DNA of 64,000 nucleotides from Staphylococcus sp. IVB6181. Lineage in GTDB: Bacteria; Bacillota; Bacilli; Staphylococcales; Staphylococcaceae. The notes under the pieces are model-generated. The model was not told the DNA's origin, did not search any database, and saw nothing but the letters and a program-made list of their open reading frames with translations. Every line of letters starts with the position of its first letter. Within the stretch, counting starts at the first letter, position 1. The position numbers were made by a program, and so were the translations under genes. Shown here one piece after another: positions 37,884 through 47,214 of this stretch. The DNA is taken from NCBI RefSeq assembly GCF_025561445.1, contig NZ_CP095096.1, positions 1,343,822-1,407,821 on the forward strand, read 5' to 3'.

Positions 37884-40514
37884 ATGGAAATGAAACCAAA
37901 ATACAATCCGAATGAGGTTGAAGCTGGACGCTATCAACAATGGGTAGAAAAAGGCTACTTCAAACCTAGCGGAGACCAATCGAAAGAAACATACACTATT
38001 GTTATCCCACCTCCGAATGTAACAGGTAAATTACATTTAGGCCATGCTTGGGATACAACTTTGCAAGATATTTTAACAAGAATGAAACGTATGCAAGGCT
38101 ACGATACTTTGTACTTGCCTGGTATGGACCATGCAGGGATTGCGACACAAGCAAAAGTAGAAGCTAAATTACATGAACAAGGCATTTCAAGACATGATCT
38201 CGGCCGCGAAAAATTCCTTGAAGAAGTTTGGAGCTGGAAAGAAGAATATGCTTCATTCATTCGTCAGCAATGGGCGAAATTAGGTCTTGGTCTGGATTAT
38301 GACAGAGAGCGTTTTACTTTAGATGAAGGATTAAGCAAAGCGGTAAGAAAAGTCTTTGTTGATATGTATAAAAAGGGCTTGATTTATCGCGGAGAACGTA
38401 TCATCAACTGGGATCCGGTTGCTAAAACAGCAATTTCTGATATCGAAGTAATCCATGAAGATACAGCTGGTAAATTCTATCACTTCAAATATCCATATGC
38501 AGATGGAGAAGGCTATATTGAAATTGCGACAACACGACCAGAAACAATGCTTGGCGATACAGCTATCGTAGTCAATCCGAATGATGAACGCTATAAAGAT
38601 GTTATCGGCAGAAAAGTTATCTTGCCGATTGTCGGTCGCGAATTACCGATTTTAGCAGACGAGTATGTTGATGTTGAATTTGGTAGCGGTGCGATGAAAG
38701 TTACGCCTGCACATGACCCTAATGACTTTGAATTAGGCAAACGTCATAACTTAGAATCAATCATCGTTATGGATGAATCAGGAAAAATGAATGACAAAGC
38801 AGGCAAATACGAAGGCATGGACCGCTTCGAATGCCGCGAACAATTAGTCAAAGATTTAGAAGCTGAAGACTTAGTTATCAAAATCGAAGACCATACGCAT
38901 TCAGTCGGCCACTCTGAAAGAAGCGGTGCGATTGTCGAACCTTATTTATCTACACAATGGTTCGTTAATATGGATCCGCTTGCTAAAAAAGCATTAGACA
39001 ATCAAAAAACAGATAACCGTATAAACTTTGTACCGGATCGCTTTGAACATACATTCAATCAATGGATGGAAAACATCCGCGACTGGACAATTTCTCGTCA
39101 ATTATGGTGGGGTCATCAAATCCCAGCTTGGTACCATAATGAAACAGGGGAAATTTATGTAGGCGAAGAAGCACCTGCAGACAGTGAAAACTGGACACAA
39201 GACGAAGACGTTTTAGATACTTGGTTCTCAAGTGCTTTATGGCCATTCTCTACTTTAGGCTGGCCGGATACAGAAGCAGAAGATTTCCAACGTTATTATC
39301 CTACTAATGCATTAGTTACAGGATATGACATCATCTTCTTCTGGGTTGCACGTATGATTTTCCAAGGTCTTGAGTTTACAGAAACTCGTCCATTCAACGA
39401 TGTATTTCTTCATGGTTTAGTACGTGCTGAAGATGGGCGCAAAATGAGTAAATCATTAGGCAACGGTGTAGATCCTATGGATGTTATTGATCAATACGGT
39501 GCTGACAGCTTGAGATATTTCTTAGCAACAGGTTCATCACCTGGTCATGATTTACGTTATTCTACAGAAAAAGTAGAAGCGGTTTGGAACTTCATCAATA
39601 AAATCTGGAATGCTGCGCGCTTCAGCTTAATGAACATCGGTGAAGACTTCAAATTTGAAGATATCGATTTATCTAAGAATTTATCACTTGCCGACAAATG
39701 GATTTTGACGCGTCTAAATGAAACTGTGAAAACAGCAACAGATTTAAGCGATAAATATGAGTTCGGCGAAGTCGGCCGTGCTTTATACAACTTCATTTGG
39801 GATGAGTTCTGCGACTGGTATATTGAAATGAGTAAAATTCCGATGAACGGTGAAGACGAAGACCAAAAACAAGCAACACGTTCAGTATTGAGCTATGTAT
39901 TAGATCGTACAATGCGTATGCTTCACCCGTATATGCCGTTTGTTACAGAAGAAATTTGGCAAAACTTGCCGCATGAAGGCGAAACAATTGTGACAAGTGC
40001 ATGGCCGAAAGTTCAATCAGAATTCATGTTTGAAGAAAGTAAACAAACAATGCAATATGTGGTAGAAATTATCAAAGCTGTACGTCAAGCACGTTCAGAA
40101 GTTAATACTCCATTATCTAAAGCAATTCCTATCTATATTAAAACGAAAAACGAAGCCATCACAGAAATGTTAGAAGAAAACAAACACTACATTGATCGTT
40201 TCGGACACCCAAGCGAACTTGTGATTGCGACAGATATCGAAACACCAGATAAAGCAATGACATCTGTTGTAGGTGCAGGTGAAGTGATTTTACCGCTTGA
40301 AGGTTTAATTGATATGGATAAAGAAATTGCACGTCTTGAAAAAGAATTAGATAAATGGCAAAGCGAACTTGATCGCGTAGATAAAAAATTATCTAACGAA
40401 AACTTTGTTAATAAAGCACCAGAAAAGATTATTAACGAAGAACGTGCGAAAAAAGAAGATTATCAAGAAAAATACGATAGCGTTAAAGCTAGAATCGAAC
40501 AATTAAAAGCATAG
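37884..40514 (+). CDS. valS: Valyl-tRNA synthetase
   Basis: The 876-residue class I synthetase has [16 protein letters not shown] (HIGH motif) near residue 40, an editing (CP1) insertion in the middle containing [26 protein letters not shown] as KMSKS motif, and a C-terminal coiled coil ([15 protein letters not shown] onward) that binds tRNA. Normal length. AAGGAGGCG precedes the ATG. folC follows after 11 bases, the common valS-folC pair. Confidence 0.97.
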   Translation: MEMKPKYNPNEVEAGRYQQWVEKGYFKPSGDQSKETYTIVIPPPNVTGKLHLGHAWDTTLQDILTRMKRMQGYDTLYLPGMDHAGIATQAKVEAKLHEQGISRHDLGREKFLEEVWSWKEEYASFIRQQWAKLGLGLDYDRERFTLDEGLSKAVRKVFVDMYKKGLIYRGERIINWDPVAKTAISDIEVIHEDTAGKFYHFKYPYADGEGYIEIATTRPETMLGDTAIVVNPNDERYKDVIGRKVILPIVGRELPILADEYVDVEFGSGAMKVTPAHDPNDFELGKRHNLESIIVMDESGKMNDKAGKYEGMDRFECREQLVKDLEAEDLVIKIEDHTHSVGHSERSGAIVEPYLSTQWFVNMDPLAKKALDNQKTDNRINFVPDRFEHTFNQWMENIRDWTISRQLWWGHQIPAWYHNETGEIYVGEEAPADSENWTQDEDVLDTWFSSALWPFSTLGWPDTEAEDFQRYYPTNALVTGYDIIFFWVARMIFQGLEFTETRPFNDVFLHGLVRAEDGRKMSKSLGNGVDPMDVIDQYGADSLRYFLATGSSPGHDLRYSTEKVEAVWNFINKIWNAARFSLMNIGEDFKFEDIDLSKNLSLADKWILTRLNETVKTATDLSDKYEFGEVGRALYNFIWDEFCDWYIEMSKIPMNGEDEDQKQATRSVLSYVLDRTMRMLHPYMPFVTEEIWQNLPHEGETIVTSAWPKVQSEFMFEESKQTMQYVVEIIKAVRQARSEVNTPLSKAIPIYIKTKNEAITEMLEENKHYIDRFGHPSELVIATDIETPDKAMTSVVGAGEVILPLEGLIDMDKEIARLEKELDKWQSELDRVDKKLSNENFVNKAPEKIINEERAKKEDYQEKYDSVKARIEQLKA

Positions 40515-40525
40515 GAGTCCTGATT

Positions 40526-41794
40526 ATGAATTACCTAGACAGCTTATATTGGATACATGAAAGAAATAAGTTTGGTATCAAGCCTGGTACTAAACGTATG
40601 GAATGGATGCTCGAACGTCTAGGCCATCCTGAACAAAATATAAAAGGTATCCATATCGGCGGAACAAACGGCAAAGGTTCAACAGTTGCTTACTTGCGTG
40701 CTGCGCTTGTCGAAAATGGTTATGACGTCGGTACATTTACATCGCCTTATATTGAAACCTTTAATGAAAGAATCAGTTTAAACGGCGAACCTGTAAGCAA
40801 TGAAACCATTGTTGAACTTGTGACTCGCGTCAAGCCGGTGAGCGAAGCGTTAGAAGAAGAAACTGAATATGGTACAGCTACAGAATTTGAAATCATTACG
40901 ACAATGATGTTCTTATATTTCGGTGCGTTGCACCCAGTGGATTTTGTGATAGTAGAAGCGGGTCTTGGAATTAAAAATGACTCTACCAATGTATTTTCAC
41001 CGATTATGACGCTATTGACGAGTATCGGATTAGATCATACAGATCTGCTTGGTCCAACATATTTAGATATCGCCAAAGACAAAGGCGACATCGTGAAGCC
41101 GAAAACACCTTTTATTTATGCAGTGAAAAATGAAGAAGCATTGAAATATCTCGGCACATATGCTGAAAAGCAGCAAGCACCTGCCTATGAGTTGGATAAA
41201 GATATTTCTGTTGTTTCTCAAGAAGATGAGTTCACATACCGCTTCAAGGACTATGAACTCGAAAACATTGCATTGCATATGCTGGGAGAGCATCAAAAAG
41301 AAAATGCGGCACTTGCAATTACTGCTTTGATAATTTTGTTTGAAGAAGGACAAATTCATTTAGACTTTAATAAAATGATTAAAGCGATGGAAAATGTCAG
41401 CTGGACTGGACGTATCGAACAAGTGAAAGCCGAGCCGCTTGTGATTATTGACGGAGCGCATAACAATGAAAGTATCGATGCGTTAGTAGATACAATTAAA
41501 AACTATTATCATAAAGATAAAGTAGATATCTTGTTCTCTGCAGTCAGCGGCAAACCGATTCATCATATGCTTGAGGATTTAAGCGAGATTGCAAATCAAG
41601 TGTATATCACGGATTTTGATTTCTATCGTGCGAAACCAAAAGAAGAGATTGCGCAAGAAGCGGAAAACTTTAATCCTATTCTTATCGATGATTACAATAC
41701 GTTCATTGAAAATTATGAAGGTGATACATTAGTTATCACAGGCAGTCTATATTTCATCAGTGAAGTTAAAGCAAAAGTTGATTTCGAAAAATAA
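40526..41794 (+). CDS. folC: Folylpolyglutamate synthase / dihydrofolate synthase
   Basis: The 422-residue Mur-ligase-like ATP enzyme adds glutamates to folates. The P loop is HIGGTNGKGSTVAYL, TSPYIETFNERI is the omega-type loop, and LTSIGLDHTDLLG and LVIIDGAHNNES are later signatures of the family. Cytoplasmic. It shares the valS transcript and ends in a terminator at 41807-41855. Confidence 0.95.
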   Translation: MNYLDSLYWIHERNKFGIKPGTKRMEWMLERLGHPEQNIKGIHIGGTNGKGSTVAYLRAALVENGYDVGTFTSPYIETFNERISLNGEPVSNETIVELVTRVKPVSEALEEETEYGTATEFEIITTMMFLYFGALHPVDFVIVEAGLGIKNDSTNVFSPIMTLLTSIGLDHTDLLGPTYLDIAKDKGDIVKPKTPFIYAVKNEEALKYLGTYAEKQQAPAYELDKDISVVSQEDEFTYRFKDYELENIALHMLGEHQKENAALAITALIILFEEGQIHLDFNKMIKAMENVSWTGRIEQVKAEPLVIIDGAHNNESIDALVDTIKNYYHKDKVDILFSAVSGKPIHHMLEDLSEIANQVYITDFDFYRAKPKEEIAQEAENFNPILIDDYNTFIENYEGDTLVITGSLYFISEVKAKVDFEK

Positions 41795-41806
41795 ATAATT
41801 ATTGAT

Positions 41807-41855
41807 AGCCTTCCTTTTCAGTCTCAAGCAGAGATTGTGCAGGAAGGCTTTTTTT
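41807..41855 (+). terminator. Intrinsic terminator after folC
   Basis: AGCCTTCCT / AGGAAGGCT stem with a 25-base loop and a T7 run. Confidence 0.9.
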
Positions 41856-41870
41856 ATTATATAGAGGGGT

Positions 41871-41884
41871 AAAAAACGTTTTTT
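41871..41884 (+). promoter_or_regulatory. Palindrome AAAAAACGTTTTTT, possible ComK AT-box
   Basis: A perfect 14-bp palindrome upstream of the comC-like gene fits the AAAA-N5-TTTT half of a ComK site. A second clear AT-box at a standard spacing was not found, so the call is tentative. Confidence 0.3.
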
Positions 41885-41986
41885 GTAACTTAAAACGATA
41901 CATAATTATCATATTTGATTTAAAAATAATTATATTTGTTAAATCGCAAACAGGAGCGTATAATAAGGTATTATTTCAGAAAGTGG

Positions 41987-42703
41987 GTGAAGCACCTGAC
42001 GCTTCTTTTATCATCATTAATAAGTCTTGTTTTAGAAAGCTTCTTATTTCAATTGTGTCATGTAAGACAATTAAGTATCAGGTATTTTAAACAGCGCTCT
42101 CAATGCGAACATTGCAGGCAGCCGATTCAATGGTATGATTTGATTCCAGTTGCAAGTTTCCTTTTATTAAGGGGGAGATGCAGGTATTGCCATGCACAGT
42201 TATCCATCCTTTATTTAGCAGGTGAGATCTTGGCATGTATTCCTGTATTGCTGTTAAGTTATCATGTTGTCCTATTGCCTCAAGAGTTGTTTACAGCGCT
42301 TTATTTATTATTGCTTGCGGCTGCATTATATGACATTCAAACACAAACAATTCCTCTGCATTATCTCCTTATCACTTTCATTATCGCACTCACGCTTGCA
42401 CCTCAGATTTATGTTTTCAACTTTTTTATTGTAGGCTTGCTGCATTTGTTGTTCTTTGTATCGCGTTATGCAATAGGGTACGGTGATATCTTTCTATTTT
42501 CTGTCATCAGTCTTACAGTTCCGTATCTCTTTTTTTTCTTTTTTTTCTGCATCACATTTATTATTGGCGGTTGTATTATTTTAATATGTTTGTTGTGTAA
42601 GAAACGTATCCTTCACATACCGTTAATTCCTTTTATATTTTTTTCTTTTGTATCAACCTCTGTCTTTTACGCAGACCTTTTATATTTTTTCAACTTTAAC
42701 TGA
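41987..42703 (+). CDS. comC: Type 4 prepilin peptidase (ComC-like)
   Basis: This is a membrane aspartyl protease that would cleave and methylate ComG pseudopilins for DNA uptake. It has the cytoplasmic zinc tetrad C-x2-C (CEHC, CRYC), the first catalytic Asp in AALYDIQTQTIP and the second in the GYGD box, with about seven hydrophobic helices. The start is uncertain: GTG 41987 (MKHLTLLL) gives 238 residues, while TTG 41936 would add 17; neither has a strong ribosome site, though AGGAG lies at 41952. Two T8 tracts at 42530-42546 encode a run of Phe and could slip. Expression may need a competence regulator. Confidence 0.8.
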   Translation: MKHLTLLLSSLISLVLESFLFQLCHVRQLSIRYFKQRSQCEHCRQPIQWYDLIPVASFLLLRGRCRYCHAQLSILYLAGEILACIPVLLLSYHVVLLPQELFTALYLLLLAAALYDIQTQTIPLHYLLITFIIALTLAPQIYVFNFFIVGLLHLLFFVSRYAIGYGDIFLFSVISLTVPYLFFFFFFCITFIIGGCIILICLLCKKRILHIPLIPFIFFSFVSTSVFYADLLYFFNFN

Positions 42704-42717
42704 TAGGAGCATGAAAA

Positions 42718-43398
42718 TTGAATATTAAACAATTACCAGATTGTGATAAACCCAGAGAAAAGCTGGTGACCAAAGGGGCAGACAAATTGTCTGAATCAGA
42801 ATTACTGGCAATATTAATAAATACAGGCACTAAAGGAAAGTCCAGTGTGGAACTTGCTCAGGACTTACTGCATTTAACGACGAACCTCAAAGATTTGAAG
42901 CTATTGTCATTAGACGATATGACAAAAGTTAAAGGGATTGGTTTGTATAAAGCTGTGATTTTAAAAGCTGCCTTTGAATTAGGAGAACGCATGAATGCGC
43001 CGGATCAAAAAGAGAAAGTGAAAATCAATTCACCGCAAGATGCGGCGGACTATTTTATGTCTAGGATGATGCATTTAAAGCATGAGCAGTTCGAAGTTTT
43101 AGTTTTGAACTCGAAAAATATAGTTATTCGTCATGAAGTGATATTTGTAGGGACATTGAACTCGTCTGTTGTTCATCCAAGGGAAGTATTTAAAGCTGCA
43201 ATTAAATGGTCGAGTAATGCGATTATTGTCGTACATAATCATCCTTCTGGAGATGTTACGCCTTCTAAAGAAGATATACGAACAACACAACGTTTGCAGG
43301 AGTGCGGCAGAGTCCTTGGAATAGAAGTGCTCGATCATATCATTATTGGAGATGCTAAGTATTTGAGTATGGTGGAAAAGGGATATTTTGATGCATAA
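42718..43398 (+). CDS. radC: RadC family protein (JAB-type DNA repair-associated protein)
   Basis: The 226-residue protein has an N-terminal helix-hairpin-helix part ([15 protein letters not shown]) and a C-terminal JAB/MPN domain with the metal signature [14 protein letters not shown] and upstream Glu. Despite the name, a direct role in repair is doubtful; the biochemical function is unknown. The start is TTG after ATAGGAG, and the typical DxPREKL (DCDKPREKL) lies at the N-terminus. It lies 14 bases after the comC-like gene. Confidence 0.92.
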   Translation: MNIKQLPDCDKPREKLVTKGADKLSESELLAILINTGTKGKSSVELAQDLLHLTTNLKDLKLLSLDDMTKVKGIGLYKAVILKAAFELGERMNAPDQKEKVKINSPQDAADYFMSRMMHLKHEQFEVLVLNSKNIVIRHEVIFVGTLNSSVVHPREVFKAAIKWSSNAIIVVHNHPSGDVTPSKEDIRTTQRLQECGRVLGIEVLDHIIIGDAKYLSMVEKGYFDA

Positions 43399-43399
43399 T

Positions 43400-43433
43400 A
43401 AAACCCGACTATACCTTTTATGTATAATCGGGG
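43400..43433 (-). terminator. Terminator shared by convergent radC and the small membrane gene
   Basis: Stem CCCGACTATAC / GTATAATCGGG; on the minus strand it is followed by TTTTATTA, on the plus strand by a weaker tail. Confidence 0.65.
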
Positions 43434-43449
43434 AGATTATCTATTTCGC

Positions 43450-43620
43450 TTAAAAGAGATGCAGCTGGAAGTAATCATTCAACCAAACAACGCCTTGATA
43501 AGCGAGATAAATTACTAATGCTAATATCGCTAATTTTATAATAAAACGCAATAATGAAATGCCCACTCTAAAGAGCAGTCCAATAAGCAGTACTATTAAT
43601 ATTATTGTTAAAATTGACAT
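43450..43620 (-). CDS. Small membrane protein, 56 residues
   Basis: A minus-strand gene starting ATG at 43620 with ribosome site AGGAGTGG seven to twelve bases before it and ending TAA. The product begins MSILTIILIVLLIGLLFRVG and continues through a second hydrophobic stretch (FIIKLAILALVIYLAYQG) to a short polar tail NDYFQLHLF; it should span the membrane once or twice. I do not recognise a named family. The good ribosome site, sensible composition and terminator beyond its stop support it as a real gene. Confidence 0.72.
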   Translation of the reverse strand: MSILTIILIVLLIGLLFRVGISLLRFIIKLAILALVIYLAYQGVVWLNDYFQLHLF

Positions 43621-43767
43621 GGTCGCCACTCCTTTAATTACATTTTAACCGAAACTATCAGACGATGCATCAGTCCTGGGATAGACTTTTGAAGTCATTC
43701 TCTAGTCTGATGCAAACAGTTGTATTTTCGGCTAAAATAAAGACAATAATAATGAGGCGGTGTGAGC

Positions 43768-44235
43768 ATGCGTTTTCTCTTCAACATTATAAAAAATATC
43801 ATCGCTGTTGTATGTATTATTGTTATCGTATTTTTTGCATTGAAATACGCACCGTTCTTAAAGGAACAAGAGTGGAATCCTATCAGCAACAAAACGACGT
43901 ATTCCTCTTATCATGGAGGCAACGTACCTGTTGAAGACTTCAAACCAGGTCAGCGTTACGTTGTTGAAAAGAACGATTTATTAAATAACATGCCTGCAAG
44001 TCAGACTAAAAATATCTTCGGCATGCTGGACAAACAAGAATTTATGGACGTCAGCGGAATCAGCAGAATGGGATATAACGATAAATATTTAATCGGACAG
44101 CGCGGGAATCAATTTATTATGTATCGCTTCGGTTCGAAAGAAATACGAATCTATGCGACTGAAATCGAATTGCAGCAGGATTTGAGAGCGATGCAGCAAA
44201 ATATACAGATGCAGCCGGTTTCGGCTTTTAAGTAA
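43768..44235 (+). CDS. Conserved staphylococcal hypothetical protein with one membrane anchor (possibly DUF4930)
   Basis: This 155-residue protein has an N-terminal membrane segment (about residues 9-27, NIIAVVCIIVIVFFALKYA) followed by a soluble, presumably extracellular domain with RYVVEKNDLLN and FIMYRFGSKEIRIYATEIELQQDL. It resembles a staphylococcal family I remember as DUF4930, located between radC and mreC; function unknown. ATG 43768 is chosen over GTG 43762 because GAGGCGG is spaced better for it. A link to the neighbouring wall-shape genes mreCD is possible but not shown. Confidence 0.75.
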   Translation: MRFLFNIIKNIIAVVCIIVIVFFALKYAPFLKEQEWNPISNKTTYSSYHGGNVPVEDFKPGQRYVVEKNDLLNNMPASQTKNIFGMLDKQEFMDVSGISRMGYNDKYLIGQRGNQFIMYRFGSKEIRIYATEIELQQDLRAMQQNIQMQPVSAFK

Positions 44236-44325
44236 AAGCACTTCAACAGTTAAGAATCTTGAAAATATGCCTGTCTTGCGTTAACCTTGTGTTGAATCAT
44301 TAAAAAGAGAGGTTTGGTGTTTGCA

Positions 44326-44454
44326 ATGAGTAAACAAGCGAATGGTAAGAAAGCTGACGAACAATCAAAAGCACAAAAACTATTCGAACAGTGGAGAAAA
44401 GAAGAAACACTGTATAAAGAAGACGAGAAAGACAACAGCAGCCAGAAGAAATGA
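44326..44454 (+). CDS. Small charged protein, 42 residues
   Basis: A short frame between the preceding gene and mreC: starts MSKQANGKKADEQSKAQK, continues LFEQWRKEETLYKEDEKD and ends in a Ser/Gln/Lys tail. It is almost entirely charged or polar and probably helical or disordered. GAGAGG lies 11 to 16 bases before the ATG; an in-frame GTG at 44317 sits closer to it and would add three residues. It is followed by a strong terminator at 44528. No recognised family. Confidence 0.6.
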   Translation: MSKQANGKKADEQSKAQKLFEQWRKEETLYKEDEKDNSSQKK

Positions 44455-44527
44455 TTCACGTTAGGAATGCAGGGAATTAACATTAAAAGCTGATTTTTGA
44501 AATAATAATAGAGTAAAAAACACTTTG

Positions 44528-44572
44528 GAGTATCAGCAAATTGATTTGAATTTGTTGATGCTCTTTTATTTT
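44528..44572 (+). terminator. Intrinsic terminator before mreC
   Basis: A 15-bp stem GAGTATCAGCAAATT / AATTTGTTGATGCTC (two G-U pairs) with loop GATTTG and a T-rich tail. Confidence 0.9.
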
Positions 44573-44674
44573 GTAAAGTGAGTTATAAAATAGGGGGTTC
44601 GTACTTTATATAACTAACAGAGTAATATAAAATAAAATGAGATATGAAAAATTGAGTTAATAGAGGTGTTCAGG

Positions 44675-45514
44675 TTGTCCAAGTTTTTTAAAAATAACAA
44701 ACTGATTGTTATTTTCTGTTCCCTGATTCTATTTATATCATTAATAGGGTTATCGATCAGATCACATCACCAGTCTCCGGTGGAACAATATGTCGGTGAT
44801 ACTGTTTCAGTTCCGCAACGCGTACTATCTTACCCATTACATATGGTGACTGGTTCAATCAGCGGCTTATTCGATGGGAAATCATCTGAGGAAGATAAAA
44901 ATAAAATTAAGCAATTAGAAGCGGAAAACGAACGTTTAAAAGCAGAAAACAAAGATTTCCGCAAAGAGCTTGATATTAAAGACATATCCAAATATGAACC
45001 TTTGAGTGCTACGGTAATTGCCAGAAATCCAGATCAATGGATGAATAAAGCGATTATCGACAAAGGTAAAAAAGCGGGTGTCAAACAAAACCAAGCAGTG
45101 ATTACGACGAAAGGTTTAGTCGGCAGAGTTTCGAAAGTCAATCAGTTTTCATCTCAAGTCGATTTGCTTTCTACATCATCAAGAAATGGTAAATTAGCAG
45201 TCAATATTCAACATAATTCAAACAAAGTTTTCGGTCTTATCAATCACTATGATACTAAAACAAATGAATTAGTGATCAGCGATATAGACAACAAAGACAA
45301 AATTGCCAAAGGCGATAAAGTCGTAACAAGCGGACTTGCTGAACAATTGCCGAGCAACTTATATATTGGAGAAGTTACAAAAGTCGAAAACGATCAATAC
45401 GGTCTTTCTAAAGAAGTGAGAGTGAAAACAGCGGCTGATTTAAGTGATTTAGGTCATGTCTATGTCGCACAACGCGATCCTCAAACACTTCCTGACGAAA
45501 GCGGTGATGAATAA
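44675..45514 (+). CDS. mreC: Rod shape-determining protein MreC
   Basis: The 279-residue bitopic cell-envelope protein has an N-terminal anchor (about 9-27), a coiled coil (EEDKNKIKQLEAENERLKAENK) and an extracellular beta-rich domain containing VIARNPDQWMNKAIIDKG and TTKGLVGRVSKV. The start TTG 44675 fits AGAGG and the conserved MSKFFKNN; a GTG at 44666 lies within that ribosome site. Staphylococci are cocci without MreB, so MreC's role there is not rod shape; mreCD are kept but were found non-essential in S. aureus. Its stop overlaps the mreD start. Confidence 0.94.
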   Translation: MSKFFKNNKLIVIFCSLILFISLIGLSIRSHHQSPVEQYVGDTVSVPQRVLSYPLHMVTGSISGLFDGKSSEEDKNKIKQLEAENERLKAENKDFRKELDIKDISKYEPLSATVIARNPDQWMNKAIIDKGKKAGVKQNQAVITTKGLVGRVSKVNQFSSQVDLLSTSSRNGKLAVNIQHNSNKVFGLINHYDTKTNELVISDIDNKDKIAKGDKVVTSGLAEQLPSNLYIGEVTKVENDQYGLSKEVRVKTAADLSDLGHVYVAQRDPQTLPDESGDE

Positions 45515-46035
45515 TGCGTGCATTTTGTTATTTTTTGATAGGGGCGGTATTGTTTTATCTTGATGCGCTCATCGCATTAGTCATCCCGATGCAGATTTCC
45601 GGTAAGAGTATTATCTTTGTACCGCATCTGCTTTTGATGTACTTGCTGATGATTACAATATATAAGAAACCAAGCATTGCAGTGGTACTTGCAATTATTT
45701 TCGGGTTAACAACTGATTTGTATTACGGTACGATTTATGGTCTGAACACTTTTGGTTATTTATTATTCGTGATTTTAATGGACTTTTTCTTTAAAGTTTA
45801 TTACCGCGATCATACAATGATTTTCTTGGGTGTTTGGATATTCACAATCATTTTTGAAATCTATCAAGTTATTATATATGGACTTCTTGGGTTGATTCGA
45901 TTTAATTTAGGCGAGTTTATTTTATTCAGAATGCTGCCTACTGCTTTCATCAATTTATTACTGTTAATTATTATTTTCAGCTTGATTAGAAAAATTGTAA
46001 AAAAATTAGATTTGTCAATTGACAGGAAAGCATAA
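45514..46035 (+). CDS. mreD: Rod shape-determining protein MreD
   Basis: The 173-residue membrane protein has about five or six hydrophobic helices and partners MreC. Features include VPHLLLMYLLMITIYKKP and GLTTDLYYGTIYGLNTFGY, common to MreD proteins. The ATG shares one base with the mreC stop (TAATG). The next promoter lies just at its end. Confidence 0.93.
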   Translation: MRAFCYFLIGAVLFYLDALIALVIPMQISGKSIIFVPHLLLMYLLMITIYKKPSIAVVLAIIFGLTTDLYYGTIYGLNTFGYLLFVILMDFFFKVYYRDHTMIFLGVWIFTIIFEIYQVIIYGLLGLIRFNLGEFILFRMLPTAFINLLLLIIIFSLIRKIVKKLDLSIDRKA

Positions 46036-46047
46036 GGATGGTAAGCT
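46019..46047 (+). promoter_or_regulatory. Promoter of rplU-prp-rpmA
   Basis: Consensus TTGACA at 46019-46024, a 17-base spacer and a weaker TAAGCT -10 at 46042-46047, overlapping the mreD stop region. Confidence 0.6.
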
Positions 46048-46053
46048 TTAGCA

Positions 46054-46150
46054 GTTGAGTAGTTTATAGCTACATACAACCGCTCAAATATAGGTTTAAG
46101 AATACTATGTGTATCACCTATATATGGCGTGACTTATTTTATAGGAGGTG
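46054..46150 (+). ncRNA. Possible ribosomal protein L21 leader
   Basis: The roughly 100-base leader before rplU holds a hairpin ATAGGT / ACCTAT (about 46089-46124) and GAGTAGTTTATAGC-like repeats. Its position is where the Firmicutes L21 leader lies, but I cannot verify the consensus by eye. Confidence 0.4.
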
Positions 46151-46156
46151 CAAAGT

Positions 46157-46465
46157 ATGTTTGCTATTATCGAAACAGGCGGTAAACAAATTAAAGTAGA
46201 AGAAGGTCAAGAAATCTACGTTGAAAAATTAGACGTAAATGAAGGTGACGCTTTCACTTTTGACAAAGTTTTATTTGTAGGCGGAGACTCAGTTAAAGTT
46301 GGTGCTCCAACAGTAGAAGGTGCTACTGTAACAGCTACAGTAAACAAACAAGGTCGCGGTAAGAAAATCACTGTATTTACTTACAAACGTCGTAAAGACT
46401 ATAAACGTAAAAAAGGCCATCGTCAACCATACACTAAATTAACAATCGACAAAATCAACGCTTAA
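46157..46465 (+). CDS. rplU: 50S ribosomal protein L21
   Basis: The 102-residue 23S-binding protein begins [18 protein letters not shown] and contains [19 protein letters not shown], the L21 signature. ATG 46157 follows TAGGAGGTG. Two bases before the Prp gene, in the fixed rplU-prp-rpmA order. Confidence 0.97.
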   Translation: MFAIIETGGKQIKVEEGQEIYVEKLDVNEGDAFTFDKVLFVGGDSVKVGAPTVEGATVTATVNKQGRGKKITVFTYKRRKDYKRKKGHRQPYTKLTIDKINA

Positions 46466-46467
46466 TC

Positions 46468-46788
46468 ATGATAAATATAGACGTTTCGTTTAACGATGAA
46501 GGTCAAGTTACAGATGTCATCATGGATGGTCATGCTGAACATGGCGAGTATGGTCATGATATTGTCTGTGCTGGAGCTTCAGCTGTCTTATTTGGAAGTG
46601 TAAATGCCATTCTTGGATTAACATCTGAAAGACCCGATATTGATTACGACGATGATGGAGGTTATTTCCACATCCGAAGTGTAAACGTAAACGATGATCA
46701 AGCACAATTAATTTTGCAAGCAATGCTCGTTTCGCTTCAAACTATTGAAGACGAATACCAAGATAATATAAAATTAAATTATAAGTGA
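46468..46788 (+). CDS. prp: Ribosomal-processing cysteine protease Prp
   Basis: The 106-residue protein is formerly known as YsxB. It has the catalytic dyad in the motif [18 protein letters not shown]: the His of GHA and the Cys. It cleaves the N-terminal extension of L27, which is essential in S. aureus. Its target rpmA starts 12 bases downstream and does carry the extension (see there). It lies between rplU and rpmA as in other Firmicutes. Confidence 0.95.
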   Translation: MINIDVSFNDEGQVTDVIMDGHAEHGEYGHDIVCAGASAVLFGSVNAILGLTSERPDIDYDDDGGYFHIRSVNVNDDQAQLILQAMLVSLQTIEDEYQDNIKLNYK

Positions 46789-46799
46789 GGTGTATCCAG

Positions 46800-47084
46800 A
46801 TGTTAAAATTAAACTTACAATTCTTCGCATCGAAAAAAGGGGTAAGTTCTACTAAAAACGGACGTGACTCTGAATCTAAACGTCTTGGCGCTAAACGTGC
46901 TGACGGACAATTCGTAACAGGCGGTTCTATTTTATTCCGTCAACGCGGAACTAAAATTTACGCTGGTGAAAATGTAGGTCGCGGCGGCGATGACACATTA
47001 TTCGCTAAAATTGACGGCGTTGTTAAATTTGAACGCAAAGGCCGTAACAAAAAACAAGTTTCAGTTTACGCTGCAGCTGAGTAA
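46800..47084 (+). CDS. rpmA: 50S ribosomal protein L27, with cleavable N-terminal extension
   Basis: This 94-residue precursor reaches the peptidyl transferase centre with its mature N-terminus. The start [14 protein letters not shown] shows the Firmicutes extension ending in the Prp site, cut after FF to give mature ASKKG. GTGAGGTG is the ribosome site. A frame a few codons longer exists upstream but overlaps prp and lacks support. A terminator follows. Confidence 0.97.
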   Translation: MLKLNLQFFASKKGVSSTKNGRDSESKRLGAKRADGQFVTGGSILFRQRGTKIYAGENVGRGGDDTLFAKIDGVVKFERKGRNKKQVSVYAAAE

Positions 47085-47097
47085 TTTTGTTGACGCA

Positions 47098-47130
47098 ACA
47101 CCAGAAGTTTAACTTCTGGTGTTTTATTTT
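47098..47130 (+). terminator. Intrinsic terminator after rpmA
   Basis: Perfect ACACCAGAAGTT / AACTTCTGGTGT stem followed by TTTTATTTTT. Confidence 0.93.
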
Positions 47131-47159
47131 TGTCTTTATTTCTCTGGGTACATAAATAA

Positions 47160-47168
47160 TGATATAAT
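47160..47168 (+). promoter_or_regulatory. obg operon extended -10 promoter
   Basis: TG-A-TATAAT extended -10 ending at 47168, about 46 bases before the obg ATG; -35 weak. Confidence 0.55.
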
Positions 47169-47214
47169 ATTCTAGATATTGCATTAGAAAACATATAAAA
47201 AAGAGGTGAGAAAC

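Noticed and set aside
43665-43934. Frame of 89 codons overlapping the membrane-anchored gene
   Set aside because: Different frame, no ribosome site, low-complexity translation; shadow of 43768-44235.
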